Shown: one piece after another, positions 48,767-57,318 of the stretch | Position numbering within the stretch: position 1 is the first letter of the stretch | Layout of the letters: each line of letters begins with the position of its first letter | Origin: Cupriavidus necator | GTDB taxonomy: Bacteria; Pseudomonadota; Gammaproteobacteria; Burkholderiales; Burkholderiaceae | Reading direction: 5' to 3' | NCBI GenBank assembly: GCA_022041995.1 | Contig: CP074381.1 | Location: forward strand, 1,984,001 to 2,048,000 | Length of the DNA: 64,000 nucleotides | Program-made: the position numbers and the translations under genes | Notes under the pieces: generated by a model | The model's input: the letters and a program-made list of their open reading frames with translations, nothing else | Database searches by the model: none | What the model was told of the DNA's origin: nothing

Positions 48767-49273
48767 TCGCGGCCCTCAGGGCGGCCTGTCGCTACTTCGC
48801 CGGCACATTGCGCCATGGCCGCGCGCGTCGTTACCATGTCGATCACTTCGCAAATCAGACTTCCGCTTCGCGTTGCCTGTCTTGCCAACTCATGCATTTC
48901 ATGAAACATATGCATTACTGATCAAATGCAACTTCAGTCTGCTTGAAACCCACAATCAGTTGCTCGCCTGCTTGCCAATTCCGTTGACCGCCGCCAGATC
49001 GCTTCAACCGAAACTCGCAACCAGTTGTATCAGATTTCACTGACAGCGCAGTACGCGCGACGGACAAACACCGTTGCGATGCCGTACAAACAGCATGGTA
49101 CCAAGCCTAAACGTTTTTCAGAACCGGCTGATTCCGGCATCGCCGCCCGGGAACGATACTACCGGCATACATGGGGTACCAGTTGCCGGCATCAGCAGCA
49201 GGGCATCCAGCACGCTAGCTGGGGCCACCGGGGCAAGAGCGATCAGCGCAATAAAGGTAGCAAGGGGGAAACG
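48767..49273. other. Stretch upstream of the LRAT-domain gene
   Basis: About 500 bases without a recognised gene. It contains an AT-rich part (48895-48930) with ATGCAT repeats and probably the promoter of the LRAT gene. A frame joins it to the LRAT gene back to 49025, but its residues look non-coding. Confidence 0.4.
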
Positions 49274-49804
49274 ATGAGCGGCGATCACCACATCGAACAC
49301 GCACAGCGCCTAGCGGAAATCGCCGAGGAAATTCCTCCTGGCGCACATCTGAAGACGGACCGCCGTGGCTATGTCCACCATGGCATCTATGTCGGAAACG
49401 GCGAGGTGGTGCACTATGTCGGGTTCAAAGGCTTCCTGCGTTGCGGCCCAGTCGAAAAGACGACCCTTGCAGGTTTTGCCAACGGCTTCGGCTTTCGCGT
49501 CGAGTCGGGCACGCAGGCAAGGAACATCCAGACGGAAGTCGTACGGCGCGCGACGGCGCGGCTTGGAGAGGACGATTACCGCCTTCTCACCAACAACTGC
49601 GAGCACTTCTGCACGTGGTGCCTCTCTGGTGAGAGCCGCAGCGAGCAAGTGGAGGCGCTGCTGAGCCACCCATGGCGTGCGCTGCTGGCTATTGTGGGTG
49701 TACTCTGTAGTGCGGCGGGCATGCTGGGTCAGGATCGAACCGAATGCATGGGCGGGCTGAGCAGGCAGGGCTGCGTGCCCAGGCAGCAGTTGAGGGCGCT
49801 ATAA
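49274..49804 (+). CDS. LRAT-domain (NlpC/P60-like) protein
   Basis: A 176-residue protein of the lecithin:retinol acyltransferase fold, thiol acyltransferases or hydrolases acting on lipids or acyl groups. The expected triad is visible: HHGIYVGNGEVVHY (His36, with His47 as the second site) and LTNNCEHFCTWC (nucleophile Cys109). A hydrophobic C-terminal helix (WRALLAIVGVLCSAAGML, ~134-151) may anchor it to membrane. ATG 49274 (MSGDHH) is chosen for an AAGGGGG ribosome site; earlier starts lie in non-coding-looking sequence. It converges with the next gene, overlapping by six bases. Confidence 0.8.
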   Translation: MSGDHHIEHAQRLAEIAEEIPPGAHLKTDRRGYVHHGIYVGNGEVVHYVGFKGFLRCGPVEKTTLAGFANGFGFRVESGTQARNIQTEVVRRATARLGEDDYRLLTNNCEHFCTWCLSGESRSEQVEALLSHPWRALLAIVGVLCSAAGMLGQDRTECMGGLSRQGCVPRQQLRAL

Positions 49805-50110
49805 CAACAGCGGAAAGGCGCATGCGGCGAGGGACCACAGTTCCAAGAAGGCAAACGCCACGATCAAGACGCCGATGACGCCCTTGACTACGGCGACCGC
49901 GAACTGCGAGCTCGCCACGACCGGCATCTGCTCAAACAGCCGGAGTCCGACAACGCGGTAGTGAGATTCCGGGGCCGCATACATCCAGTAGCGCGTAAAG
50001 CGCCCGTCCGCATCGGCGACCTGGGCCGGTTGGCCAAAACGGTAAGTGCGCTCGACGTACGGCGGGATGACCGCAGGCGGATGCCGGACTGCCCGAAGCT
50101 TCTCGATGAC
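49799..50110 (-). pseudogene. C-terminal fragment of a membrane protein
   Basis: The last ~100 residues of an unknown protein (AVIPPYVERTYRFGQPAQVA, MYAAPESHYRVVGLRLFEQM), ending in a hydrophobic helix (VVKGVIGVLIVAFAFLELWS). Its 5' end is replaced by a piece of IS903-type transposase, and the open frame reads across the junction. Confidence 0.55.
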
Positions 50111-50190
50111 ATCGTACACCAGGGTCTCGGCCAGCGAGCGCCGGTGATAGCCGCTGGCGGCTTTCCATTCGTGTCGACTGCTCTCACTTG
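50110..50190 (-). pseudogene. Fragment of IS903-group transposase
   Basis: EWKAASGYHRRSLAETL is nearly identical to the C-terminal part of the transposase at 54.3-55.2 kb. Only about 25 codons remain, fused in frame to the neighbouring membrane-protein tail. Confidence 0.75.
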
Positions 50191-50291
50191 CGTGCCGGCG
50201 GGGCGTTAATGGGATGGACGCCCCCTCCCCGTAACGGGATATGCATGCCAAAGTTGGGGGCACTGCAACCCCTCGAACAGGAGCATCCATC

Positions 50292-50715
50292 ATGACGATC
50301 ACGACGGTAGGTATCGACTTGGCGAAAAATATCTTCCAGGTTCACGGCGTGGATGAACGCGGCAAGGCGACGTTGAAGAAGCAACTGAAGCGTGCCCAGG
50401 TGGCCGAATTCTTTGCGACTCTGCCGCCAAGCGTCGTTGGGATGGAAGCCTGTGGCAGTGCTCACCACTGGGCCCGTAAGCTGCAAAGCTTTGGGTACAC
50501 CGTGCGGCTGATGGCGCCGCAATTCGTCAAGCCGTACGTTAAGACCAACAAGAACGATGCGGCCGATGCCGAGGCGATCTGCGAAGCGGTGGCGCGGCCG
50601 AACATGAGATTTGTGCCGATCAAGAACCTTGAGCAGCAGGCGGTGCTGGCGCTGCATCGAGCGCGACAAGGCTTCGTAAAGGCGCGGACATCGCAGGCCA
50701 ACCAGATTGGCGTGG
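50292..50715 (+). pseudogene. IS110-family transposase, copy B, 3'-truncated
   Basis: The RuvC-like half of a second IS110 transposase: TVGIDLAKNIFQVHGVDERG, VVGMEACGSAHHWARKL, TNKNDAADAEAICEAV. After ARTSQANQIG the similarity stops and the frame runs on to 50768. The serine-containing C-terminal half is missing, so it is inactive. It is only distantly similar to copy A. Confidence 0.85.
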
Positions 50716-50828
50716 TTCAAAAGCCGGCTTTTTTGCGTTACACGGACGAGCTGAACCGTCCTGCATAAAAATGCAGAATTGGTAAGGAATGCGATGCAAA
50801 CTGGAGGCCTGCAACGACCTCCCCGGCA

Positions 50829-52370
50829 TCAGATCTGCCGGGGTTGAAGCGGGCCGAGTCCGAGCAGCGTCAGCCAGTGCGAATGTGCTTTCCCGGTCAT
50901 CGCTTCGCGCGGACTTTTGCCGACCCTCGCGCTGCAACGGCTGCGTGTGAAGCGACGATGATTGACGAAGAATTTCAGCAGCTCCAGCCAGGCGCGACCG
51001 CCGTCCAGATGGTGCCGCAGCGTCAGGCAGTTGCGCAGGCGCGAGTTCAGGTTCTCCACCAGGGAACTGCTACGCGGAGTGTCGTGCAGCGCCTGCGAAA
51101 CCGCAGTCCAGACTTCGTGGAACCGGCGGCCGATGGCCGCATGCAGCCGGTTCCATGCCTGCCAGAATACGACGGAGGTTTCCGGCTTGCGGTGCAACAG
51201 GCACGTTGCCCGTACGAGATGCCCGGCGACGGCAGTATCGCTTGCGATGGCGTCGAGCTTCTGGTCCAGCACGCCGGCGAAGGCGAGCAGATCGTTGCGC
51301 TGGTTTTGCAGGGCCACGCGCATCGTGCCGATGCGTGAGGGATCTTCAGGTTCACGCTGACGAAGTTGCTCGACGATAAAGTCGAACAGCTCCTGGCGGG
51401 TCGGCAGATCGGGCCCGGCCAGCGACAGGACATCGCGCTCCAGCCACAGGGCAAGTGTGCGAAGGTCGTCCGCGCGCTGATGTGCCCGCGCCTCGAGCGG
51501 GCGAAGTTCGTCAAGCCGGTCAATCAGGAGGCTGTCCTGGCAGCGCCGGCGGGGATTGGCCAGTCGCGCTTCGAGGGCTTTGCGTTCAGTGCGTACGCCG
51601 CTGGCCAGACGTGTCCAGATGTTGGCCAGGGTTCCGAACTGCTGGCAGATATGGCAAACATCGCCGTGACAGGGGGTATCGGGCCATGCGAGCTTCTGGC
51701 CTGCGCGCAGACCCGTGCCGGCGTCGGCAACAGTAAAGTCGGGATGCAGTCCCTGCCTCTGCAGGTCCAGCAGATGGATGGCCCAGGTATCGCCATCACG
51801 GTGGTCTTCGTCAGCCAGCAGATAGCAGTAGGTGGAAGCCGCATCGATGCCGGTAAGAACCGGCCGGGTCCCCTGAAAGATCTCGTCGTGCAGTCCCACC
51901 CGGATGGCCGACAGGTCGATGCTGTTGTTGATGGCCATCGCCCGCTGCGCGGCACGCTGGTGAACATTGTGCACGGTGCCCAGGCTGATGGACACGCCCA
52001 GCAGGTCGCTCATGAATTCGATGACGCCGCGCATCGAGGCGTGGCCGATCATCGTCAGTGCGAGGATGACCTGCTCCAGCCATCGTCGGGTCACCGGCAG
52101 CGAGAACAGGACCTTGTCGGCGTCTTCGTCGATTTGCGTTGTCGAAAAGGCTTCATCCAGCGCGGCGCTCGCCTTGCGCATCTGGCGATAGACGAGTGGA
52201 CGGCTGACACCGTGGCGGGCGGCCACGGCGCTGACGGGTTCAGCGCCCGCCAGGGCGCGAACGGCCATCATCTTGCGGTCGCAGCCAGCCGGTTTTACGG
52301 AAACAGGGCAGACGGATGAAGTCATGGGGACGCCGAAATCAAAGTGGGCCACATTATCCCGCACTTTCAT
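50829..52370 (-). CDS. Putative transposase of an unassigned family
   Basis: A 513-residue protein. The N-terminus has a helix-turn-helix (ALAGAEPVSAVAARHGVSRP, then LVYRQMRKASAAL); the middle has acidic residues in LHDEIFQGTRPVLTGIDAAS and DAGTGLRAGQKLAWP, plausible DDE-type positions; and a CHGDVCHICQQF cysteine/histidine cluster follows. The C-terminus has TPRSSSLVENLNSRLRNCLT with a probable catalytic Glu and FVNHRRFTRSR. ATG 52370 gives MKVRDNVAHFDF; MTSSVC at 52325 is an alternative. A partial paralogue lies at 47.9-48.5 kb. I cannot name the IS family. Confidence 0.7.
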   Translation of the reverse strand: MKVRDNVAHFDFGVPMTSSVCPVSVKPAGCDRKMMAVRALAGAEPVSAVAARHGVSRPLVYRQMRKASAALDEAFSTTQIDEDADKVLFSLPVTRRWLEQVILALTMIGHASMRGVIEFMSDLLGVSISLGTVHNVHQRAAQRAMAINNSIDLSAIRVGLHDEIFQGTRPVLTGIDAASTYCYLLADEDHRDGDTWAIHLLDLQRQGLHPDFTVADAGTGLRAGQKLAWPDTPCHGDVCHICQQFGTLANIWTRLASGVRTERKALEARLANPRRRCQDSLLIDRLDELRPLEARAHQRADDLRTLALWLERDVLSLAGPDLPTRQELFDFIVEQLRQREPEDPSRIGTMRVALQNQRNDLLAFAGVLDQKLDAIASDTAVAGHLVRATCLLHRKPETSVVFWQAWNRLHAAIGRRFHEVWTAVSQALHDTPRSSSLVENLNSRLRNCLTLRHHLDGGRAWLELLKFFVNHRRFTRSRCSARVGKSPREAMTGKAHSHWLTLLGLGPLQPRQI

Positions 52371-52468
52371 TTCTGCCCTGCCTGTGTAACGCCGGGATGA
52401 ACCACGCCCGATAGGGCACTCTCTCCCGTCCAGCAATTCTATTCGCTTTTTTCATACGCAATCCTCTA

Positions 52469-52702
52469 TATTTGAGCGATCTTGCCGCTCAGCTTCCTTA
52501 TTGCGACATTACCCGTGCCGGAATGAGGCGCGTCAGGCGACGCGAAGGCGCCCTCGACGAATGTGCGCAATTGCGAGAGATCGGTTTTCGCGAGCCGACC
52601 GACCGCGGCGATGAAGATCGCCTTGACCTCATCATAGAGCCTCGAGCCTTGCAGCGAACCGCCCTGGAGCCCATGGATCAGCGCCGCATGTTCGTAGGAT
52701 TC
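52469..52702 (-). pseudogene. Protein-like frame following the GDPD stop codon
   Basis: Seventy-eight codons lie in frame directly after the UAG of the phosphodiesterase. The stretch SRLYDEVKAIFIAAVGRLAK, then DLSQLRTFVEGAFASPDAPH, looks like real coding sequence but has no start of its own. It may be the remnant tail of another gene. I do not recognise the family. Confidence 0.4.
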
Positions 52703-53797
52703 CTACGGGATGTCCCTCGAATCCAGATAGGCGCGTAGCGCGATCGGGCTGTCGGTGGTTATGAACTTAAAACCCTGCTTGATCAAATAGTCCCAGTCGC
52801 CCCGATTGTCGGCCGTGTCCTTGCCACCGCCGTAACTGAAAAAGAGATCGGACAACCGGTAGCAGCAATGCCCGTCTTTGTCATAGAACTGACCGTCGCC
52901 TGGTCCATCAGGGATAGCGTTGAAAACGCCAGCGCCAAAGCTGGCGCTTTTGATAGCATCGAGCTGGTCTTGAAGCAACCCGCCAAGCTGCTTTACGTTG
53001 ACCTCGAGCACTGAGCTCCCGTCTTTCTGCCAGTTCTCGCGAGAAGCTGTTACATCAATTTTGGTCAGCATATTGGTTGTATAGACGGGAATGGCACGAA
53101 TAACGAGTGCATCCTCTCTGAATGACGCATAGGTCGGATAGAGAGTCGCGTTGACCTTCACGGCGACAATGTCGCGTGCTCGCTCCTCGAAATGTTCTCG
53201 TGCGAGGAGGTCAATAGCACGCACCGCTTCTTTGGTTTTGGCGTCGAATATCATCGGCGTCGTCAGATGATGATCCGCCCAGTAGCTGAGCACTGCAGTG
53301 ACATCAGGCACCGTATATGTTGTGGCGCTGTCACGCGAGGGCGTTAACAGATGCAGTTGCTGGACCGTTTCCCAACTCACTGTATTGACGGCCGGATTTG
53401 GGCCGGTATTAAGCATCGGATCATATTGCGTCTTATTGCCGATGAAGTTATAGACGTCGGTCGTACGCCCCAGGTTGAGATCGTGCATGAGGACCGGTAT
53501 GCCTTCGCTCGTTAGCTTCACGTCGAGCTCCACAGCGTCAGTGCATGCATCATCTGCTGCCTGCAGCGACGCGAGCGAATTCTCGGGCGTGCGCGGGTTC
53601 GGCGCCTCTTTGCCCCAGAGTCCGCGATGCGCGAGCACTGTGACGGTAGGCTCCGGTATTGGATTAAACAAGCTGGCCATCCTTTCCTCAACTGGCGGAC
53701 AGGCCGCCGACGGTTGAGGCGTAAGCATGACGGCGGTCAGAACGACAAAGCTTGAGAACCGTGTTCGTAGATGTGGCAACGCGAGCACTGGGTACAT
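52703..53797 (-). CDS. Secreted glycerophosphodiester phosphodiesterase family protein
   Basis: A 364-residue exported phosphodiesterase that would release glycerol-3-phosphate from phospholipid head-group diesters. The signal peptide (about 1-35, ...VVLTAVMLTPQPSAA) is followed by the GDPD hallmark TVLAHRGLWGKEAP (catalytic His-Arg), PENSLASLQAADD and AVELDVKLTSEGIPVLMHD (E-x-D metal site and the second catalytic His). The C-terminal strand GFKFITTDSP is also typical. ATG 53797 has a GGAG site 9 bases before. Substrate details are unknown. Confidence 0.85.
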   Translation of the reverse strand: MYPVLALPHLRTRFSSFVVLTAVMLTPQPSAACPPVEERMASLFNPIPEPTVTVLAHRGLWGKEAPNPRTPENSLASLQAADDACTDAVELDVKLTSEGIPVLMHDLNLGRTTDVYNFIGNKTQYDPMLNTGPNPAVNTVSWETVQQLHLLTPSRDSATTYTVPDVTAVLSYWADHHLTTPMIFDAKTKEAVRAIDLLAREHFEERARDIVAVKVNATLYPTYASFREDALVIRAIPVYTTNMLTKIDVTASRENWQKDGSSVLEVNVKQLGGLLQDQLDAIKSASFGAGVFNAIPDGPGDGQFYDKDGHCCYRLSDLFFSYGGGKDTADNRGDWDYLIKQGFKFITTDSPIALRAYLDSRDIP

Positions 53798-53917
53798 AGA
53801 CAACACTCCGATTGGGTATTGAAATGGGGCGTCGGACGCGACGCGTGCTTTGATGAAGACCAATAACACGTGAGGCATAGGTCTACAGAAGGTGAGTGAC
53901 AGCAGCCATCCTTCGCA

Positions 53918-54154
53918 TCATTGAATCACGACGGAGAGTGAGGAGTTGGGCGGGATCTTGACCGTCTCGCTATACATACCTGTCACATTCTGCCGAACTA
54001 CTGGCACGTAGGCATACGGCTGGAGCGCGGCGGGCACTGCTGATAACTGATTAGAGTTCGTTAGAAAAGCGTGCGCGTCAATTACAGGCAGCACGAATCT
54101 ACCTTCCTCCCGCAAGGGGAAGCCAAAGCCAACTGGGGCGGGTTCCTTCATCAG
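53918..54154 (-). pseudogene. 3' part of the M30 metallopeptidase gene, cut off by IS903-type insertion
   Basis: The frame EPAPVGFGFPLREEGRFVLP, then AYVPVVRQNVTGMYSETVKI and a stop at 53918, continues the metallopeptidase frame exactly when the IS at 54155-55285 and one copy of the 9-bp duplication are removed. It encodes the last ~76 residues of the ancestral protein. It now lacks its own start. Confidence 0.85.
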
Positions 54155-55285
54155 GGCGTTGTTGCATAAATCCGGGGTCGGATGGGCTGACGTTTACGCA
54201 CAACGACTGGAGCGCTGGCTCTGTTAACTTCTGACGAAGCGGCGTAGTGTCTTGGACTTTTTCCGGGACGATGCGCAAGGACAACCGACAGCAAGCCGAG
54301 CCCAAGGGGGTCTACCGCGTCAAGAACTGGGCGCAGTACAACAAGGGGCTGATAGCCCGAGGAGACGTGACGATGTGGGTCGAAGAGAGCTTGCTCGTGC
54401 CACCGGCTAAAGCCCAGTCGCCCAAGCGTGGCCACCCGCTCGTCTATACGGATGCGCTGATCCAGGGTCTGCTCAGTCTCAAGCAGGTGTTCCACCTGCC
54501 GCTGCGCGCGCTGCAAGGCTTCGCGCAGAGCTTGCGCACCCTGGCTTTCCCAACGTTGCCAGTGCCGAACTACACGACATTGAGCCGCCGCGCGCAGAAT
54601 CTGAACGTCGTGCTGCCCGCCTCGCGTAGCGGCGAGCCGCTGCATCTGGTGATCGACAGCACTGGGCTGAAGCTTTACGGCGAAGGCGAGTGGAAGGTTC
54701 GCAAGCACGGTTGGTCCAAGCGCCGGACTTGGCGCAAGGTCCATCTCGCCATGGACGCGAACACCGGCCAAATCTGTGCTGCACTGATGACCCACCAGGA
54801 CGTTGGCGATGGCGAAGTGTTGGCCGACCTGCTCGATCAGATCCCGGTTGATACACCGATCGATACCATCGGAGGTGATGGCGCTTACGACAGCAAGCCG
54901 TGCCACGCGGAGATTGCTGCGCGAGGTGCACAGCCCTCGATTCCACCACGCGATGGAGCGAAGCCTTGGTCCGAAAGTACGCCGGGCGCAGCCTGGCGTA
55001 ACGAGGCCATCGATGTCATCGAGAAGAGCAGTCGACGCGATTGGAAAGCCGCCAGCGGCTATCACCGGCGCTCGCTGGCCGAGACCCTGATGTACCGCCT
55101 CAAGACGCTGACGGGACACAGTCTGTGGGCACGCGAAATCGGGTCGCAGGCCACCGAAGTGGCTATCCGTGCGGGCGTGCTCAACCGCATGGTCGCGCTC
55201 GCTCGCCCGCAATCCGTCCGTATCGCCTGAGTTCAGCGTCACCGAGGAGCCCCCTGTTTTCAATCTCGATTTATGCAACAACGCC
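54155..55285 (+). mobile_element. IS5-family (IS903-group) insertion sequence with 9-bp target duplication
   Basis: Ends GGCGTTGTTGCATAAAT (54155-54171) and its exact complement (55269-55285) enclose 1131 bp. The direct repeat CTTCATCAG flanks it at 54146-54154 and 55286-55294. Both the end sequence and the 9-bp duplication are typical of the IS903 group. The duplication is perfect, so the insertion is recent. Confidence 0.95.
54271..55230 (+). CDS. IS903-group IS5-family transposase
   Basis: A 319-residue DDE transposase. It contains GVYRVKNWAQYNKGLIARGD near the start, HLVIDSTGLKLYGEGEW (first Asp), IGGDGAYDSKPCHAEIAARG (second Asp) and the C-terminal YHRRSLAETLMYRLKTLTGH (catalytic Glu). 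Intact. The frame can be extended to 54247, but ATG 54271 is preferred. Confidence 0.93.
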   Translation: MRKDNRQQAEPKGVYRVKNWAQYNKGLIARGDVTMWVEESLLVPPAKAQSPKRGHPLVYTDALIQGLLSLKQVFHLPLRALQGFAQSLRTLAFPTLPVPNYTTLSRRAQNLNVVLPASRSGEPLHLVIDSTGLKLYGEGEWKVRKHGWSKRRTWRKVHLAMDANTGQICAALMTHQDVGDGEVLADLLDQIPVDTPIDTIGGDGAYDSKPCHAEIAARGAQPSIPPRDGAKPWSESTPGAAWRNEAIDVIEKSSRRDWKAASGYHRRSLAETLMYRLKTLTGHSLWAREIGSQATEVAIRAGVLNRMVALARPQSVRIA

Positions 55286-56677
55286 CTTCATCAGTGCGCC
55301 TGATGTCGCGGCAAAGCCGCGCAGCTGCTGTTGAAAGCTGGAGGTCGCTGCCGTGGCCCGAATTGAAGAGTCGAGAACCGTCATCGAATCTGTGCTGCTA
55401 AAGTTGTAAAGAAGATGTTTGTAGAAGCTCAGTCCGAGTTGGCGATTGAGAAATCCACCGAGCGAGCCCCAGATCGAATATCCGTTGCATGTACCGGTTG
55501 GGTTCCACTCAAGCAGGCTGCAATTGTGAATTCTGTCGCCCGAACGTACGTAGCTGGAGAAGCGGGCGTCCCTGATCGCATTGAAGTTCTCCACGGTGGA
55601 GTGGCTCGCAAAGTCCTCAAACATCATGGCTGTAGCTTCCTCCAGCCATAAGTCGTAGGACGCATCAGAACCCTGGGAAACGCCGCGGCGGTAGAAATTC
55701 TGCATATGCATAGCTTCATGGGCCATCGCAGAGCGCATGTAGTTCAAGGTGTAAGTGCCATCATGGGGATACAGTTCCTCAGAGTTCAGGTAAAGGGACA
55801 CCGATTCGTTTGAGTATGGGTTCAGGTTCAGATCACGCTTGAGTGCGTTGCGCGCATGGAAGTATCCGGCCATCCCCCAACTGAACTTAGCGATTACGAT
55901 GTCAATCGGCTGATCACTACCGATAATGCTACTGCTATAGCTTTGGGGACCCCAGAGCGGGCCACCAATTGACTTCAGCATATCGTAGATCTTGCCAGGC
56001 GAGACAAACTCGCCAGCTAGCGTGTCGACAACCGCTTGACTCACCTTTGTCGGGTCGAGTTCAGTTGTCTCGACCCAGAAATTGATAGTGGTTCCGTCAG
56101 TTGTCTTGAGTTTCCGAACCAAGGTTGTGGTGTGAGACGTATCGTCCGCGAGATACCAGGTTTTTACCCCATCCATATCCAATTTACTAGGAAAATAGCT
56201 TGGAGAATATCTTCGATCTTTAGCGAGCGTTTTCCAGCCGTCTCGATTGAAACTTGATATTCGGCGTTTAAGCGCTTCCGTGCCGTCGTCCCATCGTAGT
56301 TGGTCGGCGACGAGGGGATCGTACGACGTCGTTAGCGCGATTTTCGGCATAACTTGTGCAGTGCCGGTTTGATTAGTGAAAACGAGCGTTACATCATGGC
56401 CGTTCAGCCCTGAGATGCTGATGGGAGTCTCCACAGCCGAGGATGTGGTATTAACGCTTTCCCAGACGCCTATGCCGCTACCAGCATAGGTGTGCGCGTC
56501 CAACGCTCCGCAATTCGAACAGACCTTCTCGACGAGGACCGACGCGGTGGCAGTGGACGTCGCCGCAGGATCGCCGCCGTCACCTCCCCCTCCACCGCAA
56601 GAGGCCAGCACTACAGATATCAGCGCTGCCTGAGCAAGCGTCCAAAAAGAATGCAACGTGCGCTGTTTGTACTTCAT
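55286..56677 (-). pseudogene. M30-type zinc metallopeptidase lipoprotein, C-terminus displaced by IS
   Basis: A lipoprotein peptidase. The signal ends in LASC (Cys27) followed by a glycine-rich linker; a beta-rich region (CSNCGALDAHTYAGSGIGVW) precedes the protease domain, with the zinc site AMAHEAMHMQNFYRRG (HExxH) and a downstream acidic helix LWLEEATAMMFEDFA (Glu, third ligand region). As sequenced the frame runs into the IS for five codons (GVVA and a stop at 55271). Without the IS it would be ~540 residues. All protease motifs precede the break, so a truncated enzyme could still fold. Confidence 0.8.
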
Positions 56678-57318
56678 AGATCTTCGTCCTAGTTATACTT
56701 CAATACGCGGCATCCCGACACAGGTCCTTTTGCGATACGTTTTCTTGTAGCGTTGGCCTATACTTTTTTACACCATGCCACCGCAAGTCAACATGGCAAT
56801 CCTGCCAAATTCCTGAAGCGACTGTCATTCAAGTCTCTAACTTGCGTAACGAAATCGTCATCCAACTTTAGTCAGCTACCACACGATTGAAGGGAGGGCA
56901 AAATCTATGCCAATTCATTGTAGAGGTGCACATATTGTTGTACCTTAGTATTGAAGGATTTTTTTGAAATGCGGTGAGATGGGAATTCAAAACCCACAAT
57001 GGCGCCAATACTTTGTCGATGTTGCGACAGGCAATAACGGGGTTTTCTTGCGGCATCGATTCGACTCTTTCGCACGGACGACTCAGTCAAAATGGGGACT
57101 TTTGACATAGGTCAATCTACGCTGTCGTTTTCAATGCCAGGATATTTTTTGGTACCAGCAAAAGGAGCGCTTCCGGTGACCGCGCGAATTCCGTGTTCAC
57201 CCCTACAACTCAGGGGTTCCAGTGAGAGATATTACGCATCTGAAATGGATTTCTGATTTTTGCGATATAAGTGTTTTGAGTAAACCAATTTCACGAATGA
57301 AAGTCAGATGCCAGTCAC
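56678..57318. other. AT-rich stretch with no clear gene
   Basis: About 640 bases of lower GC than the surroundings. The minus-strand frame 56905-57108 ends in KVQQYVHLYNEL, faintly like the tail of an IS481/IS3-type transposase, but the match is too short to call. The left end should contain the promoter of the metallopeptidase. Confidence 0.35.

Noticed and set aside
49118..49300. Hydrophobic minus-strand frame (FPLATFIALIALAPVAPASV)
   Set aside because: Only 60 codons, no start context, and it overlaps the start region of the LRAT gene; it could be a transporter scrap but cannot be supported.
56905..57108. Possible IS481/IS3 transposase tail (KVQQYVHLYNEL)
   Set aside because: The similarity is a dozen residues; not enough to call a remnant.
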